Positions 24,425-31,881 of a DNA stretch of 64,000 bases are shown here, one piece after another. A program made the position numbers and the translations under genes. This DNA comes from Rubrobacter xylanophilus DSM 9941. GTDB taxonomy: Bacteria > Actinomycetota > Rubrobacteria > Rubrobacterales > Rubrobacteraceae. The first letter of the stretch is position 1. Each line of letters opens with the position of its first letter. The notes below the pieces were generated by a model. The model was given only the letters and a program-made list of their open reading frames with translations. It had not been told where the DNA came from and made no database searches. The stretch spans positions 1,592,001 through 1,656,000 of the forward strand of contig NC_008148.1 in NCBI RefSeq assembly GCF_000014185.1. Direction: 5' to 3'.

Positions 24425-24425
24425 A
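24383..24425. repeat. attL-like 43-bp direct repeat (within tRNA-Arg)
   Basis: The sequence is identical to 33279-33321. It covers the 5' half of the tRNA gene (first 42 nt, acceptor 5' strand to anticodon stem) plus one base upstream. Crossover probably lies in the anticodon arm or anywhere within the repeat. Confidence 0.85.
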
Positions 24426-24505
24426 TTCGGCTTATTTACGCGGAGTTTCCGGGGTCGCCAGAACCCCGAGACACCGCGATGGCAGCAGTAGGGCAGCAGT
24501 AGCCA
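24426..24505. promoter_or_regulatory. Left arm of the island: hairpin and integrase arm-type repeats
   Basis: CGGGGT/ACCCCG (24450-24468) forms a hairpin downstream of int on the minus strand. GGCAGCAGTAG occurs twice in tandem (24481-24491, 24492-24502); the same pair recurs at 33145-33166 near the other end, as expected for integrase arm-binding sites. Transcription of tRNA-Arg must now start here or read through from int. Confidence 0.5.
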
Positions 24506-25639
24506 TCAAAGGGCCTCGTCCATAGCCTCAGCGAGGCCGCCATCCATCCTCTCTATCACGTGGCTGTAGATGTCCAGCGTGATAGAGATGCTGGCGTGCC
24601 CCAGGAGCTCCTGGACGTATTTGGGGTGCTTGCCTGCCACGAGGAGTATTGTAGCGCAAGTGTGCCTCAAGTCATGGAGCCGGATGGCGGGTAGCCCGGC
24701 CTTCTCAAGGAGCGGCTTGAAGTGCCGACCCAAGAGATTCGTAGCCCTCATGGTCGTTCCGGTCGTGGTAGGGAACACGAGGTCGTTGTCCTGCCACAGG
24801 GAGCCCACCCTCAGCCTCTCCTCGTTCTGGCGCCTGCGGTGGCTTCTGAGGGCTTCCACGGCCCTCCGGGAGAGTTTTATAGAGCGGCCCTTGCCGTTCT
24901 TGGGCAGCTCGAATTTGTGCCCCGTGCGAGTCTCCGAAAGCGTCCTGCGCACCTGGAGTGTGCCACCCTCCAGGTCAACGTCCTCCCATTTCAGGCCCAG
25001 CAGTTCGCCCTCCCGGAGCCCGCAGTGCAGCGCGAGCACGTAGAGGGCATAAAACCTGTCTTCTCGCGCCACCTCCAGAAACTTGCGCGACTGCTCCTGA
25101 GAGAGCGGTCTGATATCCGGCCCTCGAGGACAAGGCGCTTTGACGGTAGACGCCACGTTGCGTGGGATCAGGCCGTCCACAACGGCCGCCTCCAGCGCCT
25201 TGTGCAGTGTGGTGTGGATGTAGCGGACGGTTCGGGAGCTGAGCCCTGCGTCCAACCTCTCGCGGTAGAGCCCGCGCACGTGGACAGGGGTCAGGGCAGC
25301 CAACTTGATGCGCCCCAGTGCAGGCTTGATGTGCACCCGCGAGATCTGCTCGTACCGCTCGTATGTGCGCTGGCGCACCGTGTCCCTCACAGAGTCCTCA
25401 AGCCAACGGTCCAGGTACTCCCCTACGGTCAGCTTACCGGCGTCGAAGACGAGCCCGCGGTCCGCGTCCGCCATCGCCTGTCTCAGCAGCCGCTGCGCCT
25501 CCGTCTTGGTCTTGCCCGACACGTACCGGCGCTTGCCGTCCGGCGCGAAGTAGCTGCCGCGGTAGCCAATGACCTTCCCGTCCTTGTTCCTGCGCTTATA
25601 GACGGTGCCCTGACCGTTGCCACGCTTCTTCTTCGCCAT
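24506..25639 (-). CDS. int: Tyrosine-recombinase integrase
   Basis: The 377-aa phage-type integrase starts MAKKKRGNGQGTVYKRR, an AP2-like arm-binding domain, followed by a SAM-like core-binding domain. The C-terminal catalytic domain shows GLREGE (Arg I), the conserved Lys in GKGRSIKL, LHDLRHT (His-x-x-Arg), LLGHASISIT (His) and DIYSHV (nucleophile Tyr). It lies 80 bp from the left att repeat and 2 bp after the XRE gene, so the repressor and integrase are probably co-transcribed. It mediates insertion into tRNA-Arg. Confidence 0.93.
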   Translation of the reverse strand: MAKKKRGNGQGTVYKRRNKDGKVIGYRGSYFAPDGKRRYVSGKTKTEAQRLLRQAMADADRGLVFDAGKLTVGEYLDRWLEDSVRDTVRQRTYERYEQISRVHIKPALGRIKLAALTPVHVRGLYRERLDAGLSSRTVRYIHTTLHKALEAAVVDGLIPRNVASTVKAPCPRGPDIRPLSQEQSRKFLEVAREDRFYALYVLALHCGLREGELLGLKWEDVDLEGGTLQVRRTLSETRTGHKFELPKNGKGRSIKLSRRAVEALRSHRRRQNEERLRVGSLWQDNDLVFPTTTGTTMRATNLLGRHFKPLLEKAGLPAIRLHDLRHTCATILLVAGKHPKYVQELLGHASISITLDIYSHVIERMDGGLAEAMDEAL

Positions 25640-25641
25640 GC

Positions 25642-25851
25642 CTACCCCTCCCCTCCCTTCAGCAGCTCTTTGGGCTCCACCTCCAGAGCCTCGGCCAGCT
25701 TGCGGACCGTACGCGGCCACGCCCACTCCCTCCGGCCATGCTCCAGGCTGTAGATCGTCTCCGTAGACACGCCTGCCCTCTCGCTAAGCTCCCGGACGCT
25801 CCAGGCCCTCTCCCGCCTCAACCGCCGCAGCTTCGTGTCGCTCACTTCCAT
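25642..25851 (-). CDS. XRE-family transcriptional repressor
   Basis: The 69-aa Cro/CI-type helix-turn-helix protein starts MEVSDTKLRRLRRERAWSVR, with the recognition region LSERAGVSTETIYSLEHGRR and a second helix pair to the end. It consists of the DNA-binding domain only. An inverted repeat at 25874-25891, 23 bp upstream of its start, is a likely operator. It probably controls itself and int, and perhaps a divergent transcript. Confidence 0.85.
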   Translation of the reverse strand: MEVSDTKLRRLRRERAWSVRELSERAGVSTETIYSLEHGRREWAWPRTVRKLAEALEVEPKELLKGGEG

Positions 25852-25873
25852 AACCAGATACTCTAACGCAAGT

Positions 25874-25891
25874 GTATTGACTAAGCAATAC
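25874..25891. promoter_or_regulatory. Operator-like inverted repeat upstream of the XRE gene
   Basis: GTATTG-ACTAAG-CAATAC has perfect 6-bp arms and a 6-bp spacer and sits in the divergent promoter zone. It is a good candidate for the binding site of the adjacent XRE repressor. Confidence 0.5.
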
Positions 25892-26045
25892 GAAATCGAT
25901 GCCTTCATCGTCCTCGACGACGAACTCGAGAACCGCCTCCTCGAGATAGACGAGCTCCTCAAGCGCAACGAACTCACCGTCTACGAGCAGTCCACGCACG
26001 CCGCCAAGCGCGAGCGGATCCTCGAAGCGCTCGGGCAAAGAGATA
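25892..26045 (+). pseudogene. Possible small gene or gene remnant, divergent from XRE
   Basis: The plus frame encodes IDAFIVLDDELENRLLEIDE and continues to about 26045. Its strongly G/C-ending third positions, with Leu, Glu and Asp residues in an amphipathic helical pattern, look like true coding sequence. A TTG at 25877 could start it. After 26045 the frame stays open but runs through two hairpins and into an opposite-strand gene, and its composition degrades. It is either a truncated remnant or a small antisense-overlapping gene. I do not recognise it. Confidence 0.35.
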
Positions 26046-26069
26046 AGCCTGGTGGCGATTGGCGCTCGG

Positions 26070-26098
26070 GATCACCCCGCAGCCATTGCGGGGTGATC
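26070..26098. other. Perfect 12-bp hairpin
   Basis: GATCACCCCGCA/TGCGGGGTGATC with a 5-nt loop. There is no T tract on either side. It could be an RNA processing or regulatory element of the island. Confidence 0.5.
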
Positions 26099-26127
26099 TC
26101 CGGTAGCCGGCGAGCGGCCTGGAGGAC

Positions 26128-26176
26128 AAAAAAGAGCCCCGCCCCTCGGGGGGACGGGGGGGGTCTTCGGCTCTCT
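26128..26176 (-). terminator. Rho-independent terminator of the island minus-strand genes
   Basis: On the minus strand AGAGCC and a long C/G run pair with GGGGCTCT, followed immediately by TTTTTT. It lies directly after the stop of the gene at 26175. Confidence 0.75.
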
Positions 26177-26507
26177 AGGTGCCCCGAAGCACGGAGAGCG
26201 CCTGCCCCACGGTCATGTTGTCGGGGACGGGCTCCCCCCTGCGCCTCAGCTCCTTCTCGGCCTCGGCTATGATCTGCGCGCCCTGCTCGGCTGCGGCCTC
26301 CTCAGCAGCCCGCCCCTCGCGCCAGGCCAGCTGGAGGACAAGGCCCATGACCCGCTCCCGCTCCTGCGCGGGCAGCCGGGAGGCCTCGGCCAGGATCTCG
26401 GGCACGGCGCCGGTGTCGAGGGCGGCGGAGTCCGCCTCGATCCTCTCCAGAATTCGCCGGCCCTCAGGGGAGAGCCTGCTGACCCTCGCCTCGAACACAT
26501 CGCTCAT
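26175..26507 (-). CDS. Hypothetical island protein
   Basis: The product of about 110 aa starts MSDVFEARVSRLSPEGRRIL if the ATG at 26507 is used (26540 is an alternative). It is mostly helical, rich in Ala, Glu and Arg, with no recognisable catalytic motif or membrane segment. It lies 47 bp after the PIN-like toxin gene on the same strand and is followed by a strong terminator, so it may be the last gene of the toxin-antitoxin transcript. Function unknown. Confidence 0.6.
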   Translation of the reverse strand: MSDVFEARVSRLSPEGRRILERIEADSAALDTGAVPEILAEASRLPAQERERVMGLVLQLAWREGRAAEEAAAEQGAQIIAEAEKELRRRGEPVPDNMTVGQALSVLRGT

Positions 26508-26553
26508 GCTTCTGCTCCTTCTCTGGCTGAAAAATTCCAAGGGGCTCCGGCCT

Positions 26554-26910
26554 TTACTTAGGGATCCACGCCACCCGGTCTATCCAATCTTCCTGAGAGG
26601 TGCACTCCAACAGCTTCAAAGTCCCGTTGATGATGGCTCCGAAGTCTTCGCTCCTTACGCTCCGGGGTATGAGGATGCAGCCGGGATGGGACTCTCCCCG
26701 AACGCTCATCTGCCTCAGCAGCGGCAAGAAGTGCCGTACATTCGCCGTAACCAGCACCCGTCCCTCCTCCACCGCCAGAGCAAGGAGGTTCTCATCGGAC
26801 AGCCCTTCGAGGTCGGGGCGCTGGTCCACCGCGAATATGTCGTGTCCTTCCCGCTTCAGGGCCTCTCCGACCACGGGCCCGGAGACATGGGCGTCGAGGA
26901 TGAGGCGCAA
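26554..26910 (-). CDS. DUF5615-type PIN-like protein, probable toxin
   Basis: The 118-aa protein begins MRLILDAHVSGPVVGEAL and has DIFAVDQRPDLEGLSDENLL and VLVTANVRHFLPLL. These are the PIN-like pattern of an early Asp, a middle Asp-rich region and a late Asn/Asp-type motif, as in DUF5615 toxins. Members are linked to ribonuclease-type toxin-antitoxin systems. The antitoxin-like gene ends 15 bp upstream. The system probably stabilises the island. Confidence 0.75.
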   Translation of the reverse strand: MRLILDAHVSGPVVGEALKREGHDIFAVDQRPDLEGLSDENLLALAVEEGRVLVTANVRHFLPLLRQMSVRGESHPGCILIPRSVRSEDFGAIINGTLKLLECTSQEDWIDRVAWIPK

Positions 26911-26925
26911 CGGCGAAGCCCGCGC

Positions 26926-27354
26926 TTATCTCTTCCAGTTCAGCTCGGGATAGCGTTCCATCCAGTATTCCGGCGGGCGGGCGTTCTCCTCGATGATGGC
27001 GTCTATCTCCTCCGGGTACTCCTCGTAGTAACGTAGCGCCGTCTCTAGCTGCTCCTCGGAGATGGGGTGAGCGGAGAGCAGGGTCTCCGGGCCTTCGATC
27101 TGGTACATCTCGACGATTTCCCACACGTCGAAGACGCTTCTGGCTAGGGTCGCCCGGCGGGATTCCCCATCACCTTCGAAGACTATCCCCGGATGCCGGC
27201 GCATCCTCTGCGCCTCTTCGGCGGCCCTCTTCAGACGCTCGTACTCCTCGATCTCCAGCACGACGCCTACTCTCTCTCCGTTCTCGTTGGTGAGGTAGCG
27301 CGCTTCCACTCTTTGTTCTCCGGCGTTCTTGGACTTCTCTCCTGCGTTACCCAT
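26926..27354 (-). CDS. Antitoxin-like fusion: Phd/YefM-like N-terminus and DUF433-like C-terminus
   Basis: In the 142-aa protein, residues 17-48 (VEARYLTNENGERVGVVLEI then EEYERLKR) resemble the Phd/YefM beta-strand plus helix. The second half (SVFDVWEIVEMY and ISEEQLETALRYYEEYPEEI) matches the helical DUF433 antitoxin pattern. Both families are antitoxins, and DUF433 typically partners DUF5615. It should neutralise the downstream toxin and repress the operon. The fusion of two antitoxin modules is somewhat unusual. Confidence 0.7.
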   Translation of the reverse strand: MGNAGEKSKNAGEQRVEARYLTNENGERVGVVLEIEEYERLKRAAEEAQRMRRHPGIVFEGDGESRRATLARSVFDVWEIVEMYQIEGPETLLSAHPISEEQLETALRYYEEYPEEIDAIIEENARPPEYWMERYPELNWKR

Positions 27355-27429
27355 TGTACCCCTCTGCGAGGACGCGCTGCCGGGGAAGACCGGCTAAGCC
27401 CCCCGCCGGAAGTAGTTCGTTCGGCAGTT

Positions 27430-28344
27430 TTACCCTCCCGGTAGGCCGTCCACGTCGAGGCGGGCCAGGGGAACCCTGGAGCCCGAACGCCTCATCTGGA
27501 GGGCTTCTAGTTCGTGCAAGGCTTTGAAGAGCTGTCTTGAGAGGTGCGCCTCGTAGCGGGTCACCTTCTCCAGGGTCTTCGTGTCCGGCAAAAGGCGCTC
27601 CCGGCGCATGTCCTCAAGCTGTCTCTCGACCTCCTCGGCCGTGGATTTCGCGGAGATCACATCGAGGCGGGCTTTCTCCCTCGCTCCCTCCAGGAGCTCT
27701 TCGAGGTCCTCGCCCGCGGCAGAAGCGATCAGGGAGAGGCACTCCCTGACGAGAGAGGCCGTCCAGCCGTCCCACTCGGCGGTGTAACCGTAGAGGCCAG
27801 CCCACTCGGGCACGCCGGGAAAGGTGAGCCCCTCGAGGTCTGTCTCTTCGTCTACAATCCCGGCCACGGCCCACAGGATGGCGTCTGCATCGGGGCCTGA
27901 GAGCTTCTTGTCGTCAGGATAGTCCGGGAACTTCTTCAGGAGACGCTCTGTCCGGCGGGCTTCCTTTGGGGCGGCAAGCGCATCCTCCGGGTGGATGGCA
28001 CCGCAAGCGCTAGAACCAAAGCGGCGTCTGTTTGCCAGGTCATCCTCTACTCTCTCTTGTGAGAGCGCGATGGTCTCTGTCTCGTAGCGGGTGACGCGAT
28101 GCAAACGCCAGGAGAGCAGAGCCACGCGCTCGGCCAGGGTGAGCTCCAGGTGCCCGACTGGGGCGAGGCTTTCCAGTATCCTCTCTCGATGCTCTTCCCA
28201 ATCCTCCTCATTCTCAACGCCGGGCACCACGGGAGCCGGCGAACGGATGCCGTGGCGGGTTGCGTTCCAGCGGGCTACCTGCTTGCCCTCTTCCGTCTTG
28301 GGACCTCCCGCTCTGTTGGCCGGATCGGCCGGAACCAACATCAT
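27430..28344 (-). CDS. Hypothetical protein with GPKTEEGK motif
   Basis: The 304-aa protein carries NRAGGPKTEEGKQVARWNAT then RHG near the N-terminus. This short motif is common in uncharacterised proteins of bacterial accessory genomes, usually followed by helical E/L-rich regions as here (LELTLAERVALLSWRLHRV). The C-terminus VTRYEAHLSRQLFKALHELE is also typical of the group. No enzymatic signature is evident. It lies between the replication and toxin-antitoxin genes of the island. Function unknown. Confidence 0.65.
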   Translation of the reverse strand: MMLVPADPANRAGGPKTEEGKQVARWNATRHGIRSPAPVVPGVENEEDWEEHRERILESLAPVGHLELTLAERVALLSWRLHRVTRYETETIALSQERVEDDLANRRRFGSSACGAIHPEDALAAPKEARRTERLLKKFPDYPDDKKLSGPDADAILWAVAGIVDEETDLEGLTFPGVPEWAGLYGYTAEWDGWTASLVRECLSLIASAAGEDLEELLEGAREKARLDVISAKSTAEEVERQLEDMRRERLLPDTKTLEKVTRYEAHLSRQLFKALHELEALQMRRSGSRVPLARLDVDGLPGG

Positions 28345-28425
28345 CTTACTCCCTTCACTCTCTGTACCCGTCAGTATCGCGGTGTGGTTCTCTCGCAGGC
28401 GTCCGGCTCCCTACCTCGACGTCGG

Positions 28426-28773
28426 TCACGCCGTGTCGTCCTTCCTACGGTAGTACCGGTTGGCGGTCCGGATGATGCCGGGCAAGCACTCCGAGGCCCT
28501 CACCTCATGCCACTCTCCGGTTAGCGGATCGTGCAGCTTTATCCAGGTCGGGTATTCCGACCAGCGGATGATGAGCCCGCGCATGCTCGCTTCCTCAAGC
28601 CTGCGCCGCTCTCGCTCGAGGAGCTTCAGGAGCCCCGTCTTGTTTTTTATCAGAGCGTCCCGGAGATCCTCGGTAATGACACCGGCCGGGGCATCGACCA
28701 GCAGGCGCTCGCCGTCGGTCTCGATCTTTACGCCCCGGCCGCGCAGATCGTCCAGCAGCAGCTTGGCGTTCAC
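28426..28773 (-). CDS. Small protein with TubC_N-like N-terminal domain
   Basis: The 115-aa protein begins MNAKLLLDDLRGRGVKIETD and continues LLVDAPAGVITEDLRDALIK. This is the helical/beta pattern of TubC N-terminal docking domains, also found next to primases on plasmids and phages. The second half (IIRWSEYPTWIKLHDPLTGE) is typical of the island type. Its start overlaps the end of the primase-helicase gene by 4 bp, which suggests a helper or docking role in replication. Confidence 0.65.
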   Translation of the reverse strand: MNAKLLLDDLRGRGVKIETDGERLLVDAPAGVITEDLRDALIKNKTGLLKLLERERRRLEEASMRGLIIRWSEYPTWIKLHDPLTGEWHEVRASECLPGIIRTANRYYRRKDDTA

Positions 28774-30830
28774 AGCACGAACCTCTTGCGCTCGCCGCTC
28801 TCAGAGAGAGGCCGTTTTTTATCGTCACGGACCGCCACACCGTCACGAATGTCGCTGTTTGCAGCACTTTTATCTGTGACGGTGTCCGAGCCGGTATCGT
28901 CACGGACCGTCACACTGCTGGAGGGACAGTCATGGCCGCTTTTATGCTTATTTGCAGGGCTTTCTTCGCCGGTGTGACAGCCGTGACGGTCGTGACGGTC
29001 TCTTGCGGGCTTTCTCTTCAATCTCTTTACCCTGCTCCCGCTGCCGGGTAGCCTGCTGTCTTCATACTCGATGCCGGCCTCTCTGAGGGACGGGGCAAGG
29101 CGCTTGAGACGGTTGGTGAGGGCGTTGGGCGCCCCCGGCCACGCCTTCGAGTGCTTCACGTCTTCGTCCACCAGGGTGCCCAGCTTCGCCAGCAGCTCCG
29201 TTGAGGTCCCGGTCCACTCGCTCTAGCGTTCCAGGAGGGATCGCACGGCCACGGCCACCGGGTCATCGCCCAGGGCCAGCTCGTTGGCTTCGGCGCGGTT
29301 GCCGGTGTAGGCGGCCAGAAAGGCGCCGGCCTCCCACGGCAGAGCCTCCTCCGCGGCGGCTACCCACACGGCGAAGTCCGCCATGCGCGGCAGCTCCTCG
29401 AGCCTCGTCCGGTCCCGGTTTCTGAGGGCGGCGCTGACGGCCTCCAGTAGGGCCCCGAGCACCTTCGGGTGTACCTCCTCCAACTCCCGGTAGAACTCCC
29501 GCTCGGTGCGCTTCTTCTCCGGCGGTATGCTCGGCAGCTCGATTATGAGGCTGCGGTCTCGCAGGTCGCCTGCGACGGCCAGGGAGTCTATGCCGTTGAG
29601 GATCACCGGCCGCTTGGCGCTGAAGAGGACCTCCCTGTCATCGGAGTAGAGCTCGCGGGTGGCGAACCCTCCTCCGGTGGCGAGCCTGCACAGGGCGTCG
29701 GAGAGCCAGCCCTTGATGCCGCTCAGGTTGTCCAGGGCCGGTGTCCAGTTGCCGGAGGCGGCTATGGCGAGGTCCCGCTCGTCGCGGGGTGGTGCGCGGA
29801 GCGGTTCCACGGCCGGGTCCACCAGGGAGCGGAGCACCCTGACGGTGGTGCTCTTGGCGGAGCCCTGCTCGCCCTGCAAGACCAGCGCGGGATAGGGGCC
29901 GTCGGGGTTTAAAGCTCCGATGAGCCAGGCCACCAGGAGCCTGAAGTCTTCTTCGGCGCGGACGTTCAAAAGCGGCCTTAGCTCCTCGACGCTTCCGCCC
30001 GTTAGAGGACGCGGTAGCGCGGCGGCGTTGTCCTTGCGGACGAACTTCACCGGCGGCTCGGGGACGATGCGCCACCCCGAAGCGGTGATCTCCACCGCCT
30101 CCCACGAGTCGTTGCACAGGTCCAGGTAGACCGCTCGCTCGTACCCTGCTATCCGGGTGAAGACCGGCTTCTCGGGGCCGTCGAAGACCGCGCGGGCTCC
30201 GATGGTGGCCCGCGCATCCGCGAGGGCCTGGGCCGAAGGGGCCTTGCCCATCTCCTCGTAGAACTGCCTCAGCAGCCACTGGGTGAAGCGCCGGCTCTTC
30301 AAGGGCCAGGTATCCCCGTGGTCGGCCAGCCGGATCGTGGCGTGGGCCTCCCCGTCCGGGGTGTGGAAGAGCTCCGCTCCTTCGGCGTAGCGGATGAGGA
30401 GCTCCGCCTGGGTGGGTTTCTTGTTCTCTGCACCGTCGGGATCGCCGGGCTCTTCACCATCGCCGGCGGCCTTCTTGGCGGAGCCCTGCTCGTGGGCGCC
30501 AGGCTCGTAATGCTCCCTCAGCGCGCGCCAGCCGTAGCCCTGGCAGGAGTTGTGGTGGCAGCCGGCGGCTATGGCGCCGCTTGCAAACCGGACTATGTAG
30601 GCCGCGTTGTCTGTGTGGCCGTTCCAGGGGCACTCCTCGAGCACCCAGCGGTAACCGCCGGGGGTCCCCTGCCAGGGACCCTCGCGCTTCACCGGGACAC
30701 GATGATTTTTGATCCAGCCTTCGAGGTCGAACTCCTTGTGTCCGTTGCGCCGGGGATCGACGCGCCGGGGTGGAGGAGAAGGGCGCATGGCGGCTACAGC
30801 CTCCAGCAGTTCCCGACCTACCGTCTGCAT
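28770..30830 (-). pseudogene. Replication helicase (primase-associated ATPase) interrupted by an in-frame TAG
   Basis: Codons from the ATG at 30830 to the TAG at 29223-29225 encode 535 aa. A cysteine/histidine region (GAIAAGCHHNSCQGYGW) is followed by a superfamily 3/AAA+-type ATPase with P-loop VLQGEQGSAKST, Walker-B-like WTPALDNLSG and the sensor-region VILNGIDSLAV. Reading through the single TAG in the same frame restores the usual C-terminal domain: SEWTGTSTELLAKLG, then KAWPGAPNALTNRLKRL. A CAG-to-TAG change is the simplest explanation. The N-terminal primase part is on the preceding gene in another frame. The gene is probably inactive or needs suppression. Confidence 0.7.
28823..28997. 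repeat. Cluster of CGTCAC/GTGACG repeats, iteron-like
   Basis: At least seven CGTCAC or GTGACG hexamers, many extended to GACCGTCACG, fall within about 175 bp at the 3' end of the replication gene, with a further GTGAC at 28974. They occur in both orientations and are read in different frames (RDRHDRHG versus VTVRDD). That points to DNA-level rather than protein-level conservation. Confidence 0.5.
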
Positions 30831-31555
30831 GCTTCCACCTCTTCGGGGACCTCTAGGAGCCGGGAGACCCGGTGCGGCCTCTCCTCTGTGGAGTCTCCCT
30901 TGCGAGCGGTCGTGCCGTAGAGCTTCCAGATGCGGGCGGCGTTGGCGGTCGTGGTGTCCACGCTCACCCGTTCGTCCGAAAACTTGAAGGCAAGGACCTC
31001 CAGAACTCCCTTCACGAGCTCCAGGCTCTCCCGGTCGTTGGGCAGGTCAACCCTGTAGAGGAGATGCGCCCCGTTGCCGGAGTCCGCGGCAACGGGATCC
31101 GGCCAACCGTGCTCGCTGAGATGCTCTCTGACCTCCCTTGCCCGCCGGAGCGCGGCCCGCTTCTCTTCGGCCGTCGAGGACACGTCCGCCGGCCGGACCG
31201 GGTCGAAGTCCACCGGCAGCCACCGGCGGCACATGATGTCCGCATCGGAGGTCGTGGCCTTCGGGTGGAGCTTGATCTTGTTCTGAGCGCGGGCCAAGAG
31301 CGCCGGCTTTGCGGGGTTGAGCGTCACGTAGACGGCGAATCCCCTCATCTCCAGCTCCGCGGCCCGCTCCGCCAGCTTCTCGAAGTCGTCGAAGTAACCG
31401 CTTGCCGTGGTCCTGTCCTTGAAGGCCCTTAGCTCCACCACCTCACCAGGCCCGAACAGAGTAGCGATGGCCCGCCGGATCTCTCCGGTGTTTCCATCCG
31501 CTTCTTCGATTAGACTTCTCTCAGCCGGGCTCCGGCCCATCCTCCCGTTCTTCAT
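30818..31555 (-). CDS. Archaeo-eukaryotic-type primase domain protein (N-terminal part of the replication protein)
   Basis: The 245-aa protein contains LPVDFDPVRPADVSSTAEEK, VAADSGNGAHLLYRVDLPND and NAARIWKLYGTTARKGDSTEE, matching the catalytic core of primase-polymerase-like replication proteins of plasmids and phages (acidic metal-binding residues in DFD, then the His-containing GNGAHLLY motif). In relatives this is followed in one chain by the helicase. Here it ends at TAG 30818 and the helicase restarts at ATG 30830 in another frame, a 13-bp overlap. This is either a frameshift or true translational coupling: GAGGTGG lies 5 nt before that ATG. Confidence 0.7.
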   Translation of the reverse strand: MKNGRMGRSPAERSLIEEADGNTGEIRRAIATLFGPGEVVELRAFKDRTTASGYFDDFEKLAERAAELEMRGFAVYVTLNPAKPALLARAQNKIKLHPKATTSDADIMCRRWLPVDFDPVRPADVSSTAEEKRAALRRAREVREHLSEHGWPDPVAADSGNGAHLLYRVDLPNDRESLELVKGVLEVLAFKFSDERVSVDTTTANAARIWKLYGTTARKGDSTEERPHRVSRLLEVPEEVEACRR

Positions 31556-31567
31556 CTCGGGCCGGAG

Positions 31568-31783
31568 TTACTTGCCGGCGACTACGCGCCGGCTTTCCAG
31601 CAGGAACCGCTCCAGCTCCGCCTTGTTGACGCGGATGGACCGCTCCCCGATCCTGACCGCCGGCAGCTCTCCGCGGGCGATCAGCTCATAGGCGCGGGTG
31701 CGCGGGATGTGCAGCTCTTCCGCCACTTCCGGAACGGTGAGCCAGGTCCTCTCGCTAACGCCCGTTGTTTCCGTCGTATCCAT
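31568..31783 (-). CDS. xis: Excisionase-like helix-turn-helix protein
   Basis: The 71-aa protein has the MerR-like winged helix of the excisionase family: LTVPEVAEELHIPRTRAYEL, then LPAVRIGERSIRVNKAELER. It is the usual directionality factor for integrases like the one at the other end of the island. It lies 12 bp before the primase gene on the same strand, so excision and replication functions are likely co-expressed. Confidence 0.8.
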   Translation of the reverse strand: MDTTETTGVSERTWLTVPEVAEELHIPRTRAYELIARGELPAVRIGERSIRVNKAELERFLLESRRVVAGK

Positions 31784-31881
31784 GTAGCCTCCTCTAGGTT
31801 CGGTTGCGGCTACATGGACTCTAAGCAGTGCAAGAAGCTACCGCTAAAACAGGTTTCCAAAGAAAACTTGTTTTGCAGAGT

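Noticed and set aside
26070-26098. Rho-independent terminator
   Set aside because: The stem is perfect but no T tract follows on either strand; listed as a hairpin only.
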